DNA from: Ahrensia kielensis DSM 5890
GTDB taxonomy: Bacteria > Pseudomonadota > Alphaproteobacteria > Rhizobiales > Rhizobiaceae
NCBI RefSeq assembly: GCF_000374465.1
Contig: NZ_KB894528.1
Span: 733,127-797,126, forward strand
Reading direction: 5' to 3'
DNA: 64,000 nt
Part shown: positions 9,238-17,655 of the stretch, one piece after another
Layout: the number at the start of each line of letters is the position of its first letter
How positions within the stretch are numbered: the stretch's first letter is position 1
Made by a program: the position numbers and the translations under genes
The notes under the pieces: model-generated
Databases searched by the model: none
The model's input: the letters and a program-made list of their open reading frames with translations, nothing else
What the model was told of the DNA's origin: nothing

Positions 9238-10458
9238 CTATTCAAAAAATGTCCGCGCTTTATCCAAAGCAGTCACCAGCGCATCAACTTCGCCGCGCGT
9301 ATTATACATACCAAAGGATGCCCTACATGTGGAGGTTACACCGAAGCGTTGCAAGAGTGGCTGCGCGCAATGCGTGCCTGCCCGCACGGCAACACCAGAG
9401 CGGTCAATTAACATAGAAACATCATGCGCGTGAACGCCTTCCATCTCAAATGAAATAATCGCCCCTTTATCGGGTGCATTGCCGATGATTCTAATGGAAT
9501 TTATATGCGCAAGCTGTTCATTGGCGTAAGTGAGCAAATCATGCTCATGCGCTGCGATTTCCGCGCGGCCAATACTTTCCATATAATCAAGCGCTGCGCC
9601 CAAGCCAATGGCCTGCGCAATCGGCGGTGTTCCGGCTTCAAAACGGTGAAAACCACTATTGTAGGTAACATTGTCTTGCGTCACTTCGACAATCATATCG
9701 CCGCCGCCCATAAAGGGCTGCATTGTATCGAGCAGCTCACGCTTTGCATAAAGAACGCCAATACCAGACGGGCCATAAACTTTGTGACCTGTAAAAACAA
9801 AAAAGTCACAGTCCAAATCCTGCACATCAACCGGCATATGCACAGCGCTTTGGCTGCCATCAACCAAAACCTTGATGCCACGTTCATGCGCTAAACGGCA
9901 TATTTCTTTAATCGGAACAACCGTGCCCAGCACGTTTGACATATGGGTGATCGCGACAAGTTTGGTTTTGTCCGTCAGGCATTTTTCAAACTCGGCAATG
10001 TCAAACACGCCATCTTCATCCACAGGCACCCAAACCAATTTAGCACCGTGGCGCTCACGCAAAAAGTGCCATGGCACGATATTGGAGTGATGCTCCATGA
10101 TTGACAGTACAATCTCATCGCTTTCGCCAATATTTGGCACACCATAGCCATAAGCAACGGTATTGATTGCCTCGGTTGCAGATTTCGTAAAAACGATCTC
10201 TTCCACCGTGGGCGCATTTAAAAATTTGCGTACTTTTTCCCGTGCGCCCTCATAGGCATCTGTTGCCGCATTGGACATAAAATGCAGGCCGCGATGCACA
10301 TTCGCATATTCATGCTCATAGGTATGCGTAAGCGTTTCAATCACCTGACGCGGCTTTTGCGCCGAGGCACCATTATCGAGATAAACCAGCGGCTTGCCAT
10401 AAACTTGGCTCGCAAGAATTGGAAAATCACCGCGAATTTTTTCGATATCATAAGCCAT
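9238..10458 (-). CDS. sufS: Cysteine desulfurase SufS
   Basis: A 406-aa PLP-dependent type II cysteine desulfurase that mobilises sulfur from cysteine for cluster building. The PLP lysine is K226 in VFTGHKVYGPSG and the persulfide cysteine is C364 in RAGTHCAQPL, in the short class II loop; these are the positions known for E. coli SufS. No SufE gene is in the window, although SufS normally needs a sulfur-transfer partner. The gene follows the polytopic membrane gene at 10466-11122 with a 7-bp gap. Confidence 0.96.
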   Translation of the reverse strand: MAYDIEKIRGDFPILASQVYGKPLVYLDNGASAQKPRQVIETLTHTYEHEYANVHRGLHFMSNAATDAYEGAREKVRKFLNAPTVEEIVFTKSATEAINTVAYGYGVPNIGESDEIVLSIMEHHSNIVPWHFLRERHGAKLVWVPVDEDGVFDIAEFEKCLTDKTKLVAITHMSNVLGTVVPIKEICRLAHERGIKVLVDGSQSAVHMPVDVQDLDCDFFVFTGHKVYGPSGIGVLYAKRELLDTMQPFMGGGDMIVEVTQDNVTYNSGFHRFEAGTPPIAQAIGLGAALDYMESIGRAEIAAHEHDLLTYANEQLAHINSIRIIGNAPDKGAIISFEMEGVHAHDVSMLIDRSGVAVRAGTHCAQPLLQRFGVTSTCRASFGMYNTRGEVDALVTALDKARTFFE

Positions 10459-10465
10459 ATAGGTC

Positions 10466-11122
10466 TCAAATCTGCAATGCGGGTTGAACGACGAGTAGAT
10501 TACTGTCTGGCAAAATCACACCATAAGCTGTCGCTATAGCGACCATAAGAAGGAAATGTACAACAGCCACGATCACCGCTTTGGGCCATGATATTTGCCC
10601 GCCAAAACGCGCAACAATAATCGTGTAAAAAGCAACGATGAGGCCTATCGCCATCGCACCAAATTGCTCACCAAGAACAATCATACCGCCAGCAACGCCA
10701 TCACTTGCGCCTAAAAACAGCAAGCCAATAATAAGCTTGCCAAGCAGCCCGAACATTAAGGCGCCGACAACCGCGGAGGCAAGACTAAGCTTGGCCGCAA
10801 ACAAGCGCGCAATGCTTGCCTTACCGCCAAAGCTAACAATCAGCGCAAACAAAAGTCCAAGCGCCAGCAGAAAGAACACGACGTAAGCAGCGGCCTGCAT
10901 AGCCACATTTGAAAGGCTTTCAGACTGGCCAAGCCCGCCGGGCATTTGCCCTAAAACGAACTGAAGAGCACCAGCGACAATGGCCAATAGAAACAGCGCA
11001 ACAAACGCTGAACCGGCGGGCAATTGACGATCAGCGGCTTTACCAATCGTGCTCACAGGCAGCAGAAAAATTTTCAAACTGTCAGCAAGATAAGCAAAAA
11101 AAGCTGAAATCGGGTTAGCCAT
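10466..11122 (-). CDS. Polytopic membrane protein of unknown function inside the SUF operon
   Basis: A 218-aa protein with about five hydrophobic spans (roughly residues 36-58, 73-98, 110-135, 153-171 and 177-200) and little hydrophilic sequence. Its overall shape, with an amphipathic N-terminal part and a small-residue-rich helical bundle, recalls the Yip1 family, but I cannot confirm that. The ATG at 11122 overlaps the sufD stop (ATGGCTAA), which argues for translational coupling; an upstream in-frame start at 11182 would overlap sufD by 68 bp. It is not a canonical suf gene. A role anchoring or supplying the Suf machinery at the membrane is only inferred from position. Confidence 0.75.
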   Translation of the reverse strand: MANPISAFFAYLADSLKIFLLPVSTIGKAADRQLPAGSAFVALFLLAIVAGALQFVLGQMPGGLGQSESLSNVAMQAAAYVVFFLLALGLLFALIVSFGGKASIARLFAAKLSLASAVVGALMFGLLGKLIIGLLFLGASDGVAGGMIVLGEQFGAMAIGLIVAFYTIIVARFGGQISWPKAVIVAVVHFLLMVAIATAYGVILPDSNLLVVQPALQI

Positions 11123-12320
11123 TGGCTTCCAACCAAGCGCCAATCCGTGTTTCCAGCGCCTCAACCAGTGCTTCATTTTCAATCTGCTCTACCGCTTCAT
11201 CAACGAAAGCTTCAACCAGCAATGCACGTGCTGTACGCTCTGTGATACCACGCGCACAAAGATAGAAGAGATGATCTTCATCCAGCTCTGCCACGGTAGC
11301 ACCATGCGCACAGATCACATCATCTGCGAAAATTTCCAATTCCGGCTTGGCAGAAAAGCTTGCATCGTTAGAAAGCAGCAAAGTGTTGCAAGCCATTTGT
11401 GCATCTGTTTTTTGCGCAATCTGGTGCACTTTAATCTGGCCTTGGAATACACCTTGGCCTTTGCCTGTAGAGATATTGCGGAACAATTGTTCAGACACCG
11501 TATTCGGCACCGTGTGCTGCAAAACAGTGGTCACATCAATGTGGCTGTTACCACCGATCAGATTAACGCCCTTAATGTCGAGATTCGAGCCTTCGCCCTC
11601 AACAAGCACAATGATTTCGCGGCGAATGAGCCTGCCACCAGCGTTGAAAATAACGATATCAAGATTGGCATCCTTGCCAAGTGCGACACGCAATTGTCCA
11701 AGCTGGATTGCGTCAGCACCTTTTTCGCAAGTCGCCACATAGGTTGCTTTTGCGCCCTCTGCGAGCGAAATCAACGTAACATCAGACGAAAAGCCGTCAT
11801 CACCTGACACTGATTCGATAATCGTTGCAGATGCACCAGCACCGATAGAAACAACATTGCGCGCATGGGCACCGCGGTTTTCAATCGACAAAGGCGTATC
11901 AATTGTCTGGCCTGCCTCAATGGTCGCAATCGAACCGCATGTTGCCAATGCTGTGTTGATCTGACCAACAGCATCATCACTTTCAAGCGGTGCGAACTGC
12001 GCTTTATCAGCGCTCCAAGGTTCGATCTTAACGCCTGCGATATGAGTATCAGCGGACAACACCTTAGAGCCTGCGAGCAATGGCGTTGACACACGAGAAC
12101 CAGTGGGTGTGCTCAACTGCTTCACCGCAGCACGCAGATCAGTATAGTGCCAGCTTTCAACACGGCGTGTTGGAAAACCATTATCGCGTAATTGCGCAAC
12201 GGCAGCTTCACGCAATTTTTGGCTTTCTTCAGAACATGCAACAGCAGCATTTGCTGCCTCACACGACTGGAACAACACTTCTTCTGCAGCAGTATGTTTT
12301 ATTGGAGCCTGAATATTCAT
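11115..12320 (-). CDS. sufD: Fe-S cluster assembly protein SufD
   Basis: A 401-aa SufB/SufD-family beta-helix protein that forms the SufBC2D scaffold with SufB and SufC. The variable N-terminal helical part is followed by a long beta-helical core, and the C-terminus carries the family signature ICAHGATVAELDEDHLFYLCARGI near residues 337-360, including the cluster-related Cys and His. It starts at ATG 12320, 72 bp after sufC. The stop overlaps the start of the next membrane gene by 8 bp. Confidence 0.95.
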   Translation of the reverse strand: MNIQAPIKHTAAEEVLFQSCEAANAAVACSEESQKLREAAVAQLRDNGFPTRRVESWHYTDLRAAVKQLSTPTGSRVSTPLLAGSKVLSADTHIAGVKIEPWSADKAQFAPLESDDAVGQINTALATCGSIATIEAGQTIDTPLSIENRGAHARNVVSIGAGASATIIESVSGDDGFSSDVTLISLAEGAKATYVATCEKGADAIQLGQLRVALGKDANLDIVIFNAGGRLIRREIIVLVEGEGSNLDIKGVNLIGGNSHIDVTTVLQHTVPNTVSEQLFRNISTGKGQGVFQGQIKVHQIAQKTDAQMACNTLLLSNDASFSAKPELEIFADDVICAHGATVAELDEDHLFYLCARGITERTARALLVEAFVDEAVEQIENEALVEALETRIGAWLEANG

Positions 12321-12392
12321 GGCTTATCCTTTAAAATTCTAATTCATCGTTTCCAGCAGGCCTATTGGCCAAGCTGGCAAACCGCGCGTCAG

Positions 12393-13151
12393 TTAAGCCG
12401 CAGCTTCTGCGATGATGTCCGTATAACCATTTGCTTCCAGCTCTTTAGCAAGTTCTTTATCGCCCGTTTTGACGATCCGACCTTTGGAAAGAACATGCAC
12501 GCTGTCCGGCACAATATAATCAAGCAAGCGCTGGTAGTGCGTGATGACGATTGTTGCACGATCCGGTGAACGCAATGAATTGACGCCTTCAGACACAATT
12601 TTCAACGCATCAATATCAAGGCCAGAATCGGTTTCATCCAAAACGCAAAGGCTTGGCGCAAGCAGTTTCATCTGCAAGATTTCAGCGCGTTTTTTCTCGC
12701 CGCCAGAAAAGCCAACATTAAGTGGACGCTTGAGCATTTCCATTGAAATCTCAAGATCACCAGCAGCCTCTTTAACAAGCTTGATAAAGTCAGGTGTCTT
12801 CAACTCTTCTTCGCCGCGCGCTTTGCGTTGCTCATTCATCGCAACTTTCAAAAACTGCATCGTCGCAACACCTGGAATTTCCATCGGATATTGGAACGCC
12901 AAGAAAAGACCAGCAGCAGCACGCTCTGACGGGTCCATTTCAAGAATGCTTTCGCCGTTGAAAAGAATGTCGCCGGATGTGACTTCATAATCGTCGCGGC
13001 CAGCCAGAATGTAGGACAGCGTTGATTTACCTGAACCGTTCGGGCCCATAATCGCTGCCACTTCGCCAGCTTTCACTGACAAATTTAGGCCTTTGATGAT
13101 TTCTGTGTCTGTACCAGCGATTTTCGCGTGAAGGTCTTTAATTTCTAGCAT
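12393..13151 (-). CDS. sufC: SUF complex ATPase SufC
   Basis: A 252-aa ABC-type ATPase, soluble and without membrane spans. The Walker A motif GPNGSGKST is at residues 36-44, the ABC signature reads GFSGGEKKRAEI, and the Walker B/D-loop reads CVLDETDSGLDIDAL. SufC drives conformational change in SufBC2D during cluster assembly. The ATG at 13151 lies inside the 3' end of the 237-aa gene upstream (14-bp overlap), so its translation is probably linked to that gene. Confidence 0.96.
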   Translation of the reverse strand: MLEIKDLHAKIAGTDTEIIKGLNLSVKAGEVAAIMGPNGSGKSTLSYILAGRDDYEVTSGDILFNGESILEMDPSERAAAGLFLAFQYPMEIPGVATMQFLKVAMNEQRKARGEEELKTPDFIKLVKEAAGDLEISMEMLKRPLNVGFSGGEKKRAEILQMKLLAPSLCVLDETDSGLDIDALKIVSEGVNSLRSPDRATIVITHYQRLLDYIVPDSVHVLSKGRIVKTGDKELAKELEANGYTDIIAEAAA

Positions 13152-13851
13152 TTTTTTGTTCTTTCACTTCAGGCTCGTTGCCGGAGCCATTTGTTGTTTC
13201 AGGAGCAGGAAGCTGCTTTTGTTTTTCTGGTTTAGGAAGCCCAGGGCGTTCCTCACTGCCAATCCCGATTGCTTTCATCACACGCTCAAGCATAGCTATA
13301 GCCGGATCAAGTTTTTCAGCGCCTTCACCTACCGCGCCACTCACTTGAACAAACGCAGCAGTAAGCGCGGTCAACTTAGTTCTATCGCGGTCTAATTCAG
13401 CTAAAAATACATTGAGCTTATTATGAAGACTTTCAGTCCTCGGAACCTCTAAACCGGCGATATCAATTTTTTTCTTAATTTTCCCGATTAAGTCACGGAT
13501 TTCGGTTTTGAATTCACTTCGAATTTTGACAGTATCAAAAACTGCATTGTATTTTTCACGCGATTTTTTAAGCCGTAAAATGTCACGAAACGATCGAATA
13601 ATGAAAAGAAACTTTCGCCCTTCTACATAATCACTGATTTCATCGGCATCAATTATCTCCTGTTTAATTTTATCTGATACCGAAAATACATCTGTAAGCT
13701 GAGCTAGTCTCACGCGCAAAAGTTCGACACTAGAATAGGTCGGATCGCCTTCCTCATCTAGCTGAAGAATCTCCTCCATCGCATAAGTCGCATATTCCAA
13801 AAATGCTTGGTCATCATCTTCCGGCAAACTATCAAAAAAATTGTCGTCCAT
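13138..13851 (-). CDS. Unknown acidic, helical 237-aa protein inserted between sufB and sufC
   Basis: I do not recognise this protein. The N-terminus is very acidic (DSLPEDDDQ). Residues about 20-180 look helical, with charged heptad-like stretches such as IRDLIGKIKKKIDI and LHNKLNVFLAELDRDRTKL that could form coiled coils. The C-terminal 40 residues are Pro/Lys/Glu-rich and probably disordered. There is no signal peptide, membrane span or cysteine motif. By eye the gene is more AT-rich than the suf genes beside it, which may mean later acquisition. Its ATG directly follows the stop of the 54-aa ORF and its end overlaps sufC by 14 bp, so it is expressed with the SUF proteins. Confidence 0.8.
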   Translation of the reverse strand: MDDNFFDSLPEDDDQAFLEYATYAMEEILQLDEEGDPTYSSVELLRVRLAQLTDVFSVSDKIKQEIIDADEISDYVEGRKFLFIIRSFRDILRLKKSREKYNAVFDTVKIRSEFKTEIRDLIGKIKKKIDIAGLEVPRTESLHNKLNVFLAELDRDRTKLTALTAAFVQVSGAVGEGAEKLDPAIAMLERVMKAIGIGSEERPGLPKPEKQKQLPAPETTNGSGNEPEVKEQKNARN

Positions 13852-14016
13852 TTAATATCCCATTATGCCTTTGATCGCGGGAAACACCGAAGCTGCAACA
13901 ATCCCAACGACGGCACCCGTAACAATCCGCACCGTTCTACCGCCAAAGCGCGGCGCAAAAGCCGCAAGTGCGCCGCAAACCGCGGCGTACCAAACAATGG
14001 CTGTGCTATCGAACAT
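13852..14016 (-). CDS. Small membrane protein (54 aa) between sufB and the 237-aa gene
   Basis: Translation gives [20 protein letters not shown] at the start, an Arg-rich turn (APRFGGRTVRIV), a second Gly/Ala/Val-rich span and a C-terminus IKGIMGY. It therefore looks like a two-span helical hairpin of the inner membrane. Its ATG overlaps the sufB stop (TAATG) and its TAA is followed at once by the ATG of the next gene, so it has no room for its own ribosome site and should be translated by coupling. No family is recognised. The gap-free fit and sensible residue composition support a real gene; conservation was not tested. Confidence 0.65.
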   Translation of the reverse strand: MFDSTAIVWYAAVCGALAAFAPRFGGRTVRIVTGAVVGIVAASVFPAIKGIMGY

Positions 14017-15485
14017 TATCCAACAGAGCCTTCCAGGCTGATGCCAATAAGCTTCTGTGCTTCAACCGCAAATTCCATTGGCAGTTCTTGAATAACTTCC
14101 TTCACAAACCCGTTGACGATGAGCGCGATGGCCTCTTCTTCAGGAATGCCGCGCTGCATGCAGTAAAACAGCTGATCGTCGGAAATCTTAGACGTTGTCG
14201 CCTCATGCTCAAACTGTGCCGTTGCATTGTTTGCTTCAATATAAGGCACCGTATGCGCGCCGCACTGATCGCCAATCAAAAGCGAGTCACACTGCGTAAA
14301 GTTACGTGCATCTGTTGCTTTGCGATGCGCCGAAACGCGGCCACGATAGGTGTTTTGCGAACGACCTGCCGAAATACCTTTTGAAATGATGCGGCTCTTT
14401 GTGCGCTTGCCCAAATGGATCATCTTGGTGCCGCTATCGACCTGCTGCGCGCCATTGGAAACCGCGATTGAGTAAAACTCGCCTTGGCTATCATCACCGC
14501 GCAAAATGCATGATGGATATTTCCAAGTGATCGCAGAACCCGTTTCGACCTGTGTCCAAGAAATCTTAGAGCGGTCGCCGCGGCAATCGCCACGTTTCGT
14601 CACAAAGTTATAAATACCGCCCTTGCCTGTAGAATCGCCCGGATACCAGTTTTGAACGGTCGAATATTTAATTTCCGCGTCATCCATCGCCACAAGTTCA
14701 ACAACAGCCGCATGAAGTTGATTTTCGTCGCGCTGCGGTGCTGTACAACCCTCAAGGTAGGAAACATAAGCGCCTTTTTCAGCAACAATAAGCGTGCGCT
14801 CAAACTGGCCTGTGTTTTCGGCATTGATACGGAAATAAGTCGATAGTTCCATCGGGCAACGAACGCCTTCAGGCACATATACGAACGAACCGTCCGTAAA
14901 GACCGCGCAATTGAGCGCAGAATAATAATTGTCTGATACCGGCACCACAGATGCGAGGTACTTTTTCACCAGTTCCGGATGCTCACGAATGGCTTCCGAA
15001 ATAGACATGAAAATCACGCCAGCTTTTGAAAGCTCTTTTTTGAACGTCGTAACAACAGAAACAGAATCGAAAACCGCATCAACCGCGACGCGGCGTTCTT
15101 GAACACCAGCAAGCAGTTCTTGTTCTGCAAGTGGAATACCAAGCTTTTCGTATGTGGCGCGAATTTCTGGATCAACATCATCCAGCGTTTTTGGACCAGA
15201 CTGGCCTTTAGGCGCTGCATAAAAATAGATTTCGCTGAAATCAATCTTCGGATAGCTGACGCGTGCCCAATCCGGCTCATCCATTGTCAACCAACGACGA
15301 TAAGCATCAAGCCGCCATTCCAGCATCCATTCCGGCTCTTCTTTCTTAGCCGAGATGAAGCGAATAACGTCTTCGGAAAGACCTATTGGCGCCATATCCA
15401 TTTCAAGAATGGTTTCGAAGCCATATTTGTACTGGTCAACATCTATCTGTGCGACCTGGTCGATGGTTTCTTGAACCGCTGGCAT
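14016..15485 (-). CDS. sufB: Fe-S cluster assembly scaffold SufB
   Basis: A 489-aa scaffold on which the nascent cluster is built in SufBC2D. The C-terminal half is the conserved beta-helix, with the [16 protein letters not shown] and [17 protein letters not shown] segments, and the end contains the [16 protein letters not shown] signature. The ATG at 15485 is preceded by a strong GAGGGAG ribosome site; an in-frame extension to 15632 is unlike the family. The 166-bp gap to the nifS-like gene upstream contains an inverted repeat, so a separate promoter is likely here. Confidence 0.97.
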   Translation of the reverse strand: MPAVQETIDQVAQIDVDQYKYGFETILEMDMAPIGLSEDVIRFISAKKEEPEWMLEWRLDAYRRWLTMDEPDWARVSYPKIDFSEIYFYAAPKGQSGPKTLDDVDPEIRATYEKLGIPLAEQELLAGVQERRVAVDAVFDSVSVVTTFKKELSKAGVIFMSISEAIREHPELVKKYLASVVPVSDNYYSALNCAVFTDGSFVYVPEGVRCPMELSTYFRINAENTGQFERTLIVAEKGAYVSYLEGCTAPQRDENQLHAAVVELVAMDDAEIKYSTVQNWYPGDSTGKGGIYNFVTKRGDCRGDRSKISWTQVETGSAITWKYPSCILRGDDSQGEFYSIAVSNGAQQVDSGTKMIHLGKRTKSRIISKGISAGRSQNTYRGRVSAHRKATDARNFTQCDSLLIGDQCGAHTVPYIEANNATAQFEHEATTSKISDDQLFYCMQRGIPEEEAIALIVNGFVKEVIQELPMEFAVEAQKLIGISLEGSVG

Positions 15486-15568
15486 AAAATGCTCCCTCAA
15501 ATGGTGTGGGTACGCGCGAAATAGGCATATGCCCGCCGCGCAAAAAGTCCGTACTGTTGAAATAGTCA

Positions 15569-15603
15569 TTTTTCTACATTTGAAAAGTTCTAAAGTAGAA
15601 AAA
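15569..15603 (-). promoter_or_regulatory. Inverted repeat upstream of sufB, possible operator
   Basis: Perfect 9-bp arms TTTTTCTAC (15569-15577) and GTAGAAAAA (15595-15603) flank a 17-bp AT-rich centre that itself holds TTTGAA..TTCTAAA partial symmetry. It sits 84-118 bp before the sufB ATG. Suf operons in alphaproteobacteria are often controlled by iron or Fe-S sensing Rrf2 regulators (RirA, IscR), but I see no exact published box, so the assignment is a guess. Confidence 0.4.
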
Positions 15604-15651
15604 GTTGAGTAAACCCGTAAGTTTTTTGTCATGGATACAAAAAAATGACGT

Positions 15652-16812
15652 TTAGCGCTTCATTCGGGCCAGAATTTGCTCAAATGCAACCAAAAAAGCA
15701 TCGATTTCAGCTTTGGTGGTCTTATGGCCAAACGAGACTCTAATCGCCCCCTCATCACCCTCAACGCCCATCGCTGTCAACACATGACTGCGTCCGACTT
15801 TGCCCGATGAACAAGCTGAACCGGCTGAAACCGCAAAACCAGCCAAGTCAAAATTGATCTGAAGTGTCTCGGCTTTGGCGTTTGGCACGGTAAAAAACGT
15901 CGTATTGGGCAAGCGCGGCGCTTCCGCACCATCAACTTGACCATGGATAATTATCTCTGGCAGCGCTTTGCGTAACCCGCGCTCCAAATGGTTTTGCACA
16001 TCGGTTAATGCATTAAACCGTTCACTTGAAAATTTTGCGCTTTCAGCTGCTGCGCCAAAACCTGCAATATTGACAACCGCCTCAGTACCGCCGCGGTGCC
16101 CGCGCTCCTGCCCGCCGCCTTTAATAAGCGGCATCGGCATAACCAGATCAGAAGCAGCAACAATTGCGCCTGCGCCTTTTGGCCCACCAATTTTATGCGA
16201 TGACAAAATAAGATAGTCCGCACCAGTATCTGTCATCGTCAGATCAAGACGCCCAACAGCTTGCACCGCATCAAGTACGAAAATCCCGCCTGCTGCTTTT
16301 ACAATGTCGCCAATTTTGGCAAATGGTTGAATAACGCCCGTTTCATTATTGGCGGCATGGCACACAACAAGCGCCAAGCCGCTCGATTTATCATGGGCGC
16401 GCAAAGTCTCTTCAAGCGTATCAAAATCGATAATGCCACTCGCTTGCACCGGAATAAGGCTGACCGCTTCTTTTGCAAATTGTCCGCCAGCCAATGTGCA
16501 AGGATGATCTGTGGCACAGACATAAAGATGGCCAACTTTTAAGGGCGAACGCCCCATTGAATAATGGGGCGTCAGCAACATTTGCGCCGCCTCAGTTGCA
16601 CCCGATGTAAAAATGACATGATCGGGCTTTGCGCCGACCAAATCCGCAACTTGTCTGCGCGCTTTGGCGATGATCGCCTTTGCCGCTCGCCCACTGGCAT
16701 GAACAGAAGAGGGATTCGCATTGACGTCCAATGCATCGATAATCGCTGCACGTGCCTCATCTAATAGCGGTGCCGCTGCGTTATAATCCAGATATGTGGC
16801 GGTTTTTGCCAT
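15652..16812 (-). CDS. Cysteine desulfurase, NifS/IscS type
   Basis: A 386-aa type I cysteine desulfurase. The start [16 protein letters not shown] fits the family; ATG 16812 was chosen because the longer frame to 16878 adds 22 residues that are not conserved. The PLP lysine is K207 in [13 protein letters not shown] and the active Cys is C334 in [13 protein letters not shown], within the longer class I loop. It stands upstream of sufB, as in many Rhizobiales, and differs from the class II SufS at the other end of the operon. It may supply sulfur for Fe-S clusters or tRNA thiolation. Confidence 0.93.
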   Translation of the reverse strand: MAKTATYLDYNAAAPLLDEARAAIIDALDVNANPSSVHASGRAAKAIIAKARRQVADLVGAKPDHVIFTSGATEAAQMLLTPHYSMGRSPLKVGHLYVCATDHPCTLAGGQFAKEAVSLIPVQASGIIDFDTLEETLRAHDKSSGLALVVCHAANNETGVIQPFAKIGDIVKAAGGIFVLDAVQAVGRLDLTMTDTGADYLILSSHKIGGPKGAGAIVAASDLVMPMPLIKGGGQERGHRGGTEAVVNIAGFGAAAESAKFSSERFNALTDVQNHLERGLRKALPEIIIHGQVDGAEAPRLPNTTFFTVPNAKAETLQINFDLAGFAVSAGSACSSGKVGRSHVLTAMGVEGDEGAIRVSFGHKTTKAEIDAFLVAFEQILARMKR

Positions 16813-16980
16813 CGTTTGCTCAATCAATGTCGGATTTTCTTGTAATTTGCACACCAAACCCATTAAGAGTGCGTTCAATTCATTCTATTTGGAACAATCA
16901 ACGCGCGCCATCAAGAACAGCTAATGCAAATAAATGATTTGCCACAGCATGATATGCGCCCGTGACGATGTGGAGACTAT

Positions 16981-17655
16981 ATGCCTGAGGTAATTTTCAA
17001 CGGCCCTGCCGGACGTCTTGAAGGCCGTTATCAGCCAGCCGCTGATAAACACGCACCTATTGCGATGATTTTGCATCCGCACCCGCAATTTGGCGGAACT
17101 ATGAACAACAAGATCATTTATGATCTTTTTTATATGTTCCAGCAGCGCGGTTTTACAACTTTGCGATTCAACTTCCGCTCAATCGGTCGCAGCCAAGGTG
17201 ATTTTGACCATGGTATTGGCGAACTATCTGATGCGGCAAGCGCACTAGACTGGGTACAATCACTACACCCTGAATCACGTGCATGCTGGGTTGCTGGCTA
17301 TTCATTCGGCGCTTGGATTGGCATGCAATTGCTCATGCGCCGCCCTGAAATAGAGGGCTTTATGTCAATTGCGCCGCAGCCAAACACCTATGACTTCGCA
17401 TTTTTGGCTCCTTGCCCTTCATCAGGTTTGATAATTCACGGATCAGAAGACCGTGTTGCACCGCCAACAGCTGTGCAAGGTCTTGTTGAAAAGCTACACC
17501 TTCAAAAAGGTATTCTGATCACACAGAAAACCATGGAAGGCGCAAACCACTTCTTCCAAGGTCAAGAAGACGCTCTTATTGAGAATTGTTCTGATTACCT
17601 TGATGCGCGCTTGCGCGGCGAATTGGTCCCAGAAGTTATCAAAAAGCTTAAATAG
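16981..17655 (+). CDS. Alpha/beta hydrolase (COG2945 type)
   Basis: A 224-aa single-domain alpha/beta hydrolase. The oxyanion region LHPHPQFGGTMNNKI is near residues 31-45, the nucleophile elbow is GYSFGA (Ser near residue 104), the acid is in HGSEDRV and the catalytic His in GANHFF near residue 188. No signal peptide is present, so it is cytosolic. Substrate is unknown; this widespread group is annotated only as predicted hydrolase. It is divergent from the nifS-like gene and its end overlaps the end of anmK by 8 bp. Confidence 0.85.
   Translation: MPEVIFNGPAGRLEGRYQPAADKHAPIAMILHPHPQFGGTMNNKIIYDLFYMFQQRGFTTLRFNFRSIGRSQGDFDHGIGELSDAASALDWVQSLHPESRACWVAGYSFGAWIGMQLLMRRPEIEGFMSIAPQPNTYDFAFLAPCPSSGLIIHGSEDRVAPPTAVQGLVEKLHLQKGILITQKTMEGANHFFQGQEDALIENCSDYLDARLRGELVPEVIKKLK

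Noticed and set aside
11271-11807. 178-aa plus-strand frame inside sufD
   Set aside because: Antisense shadow of sufD; no ribosome site and His/Cys/Asn-rich composition typical of such shadows.
13807-14384. Plus-strand frames opposite the sufB end and the small ORF
   Set aside because: Antisense to sufB; the minus-strand 54-aa ORF fits operon spacing far better.
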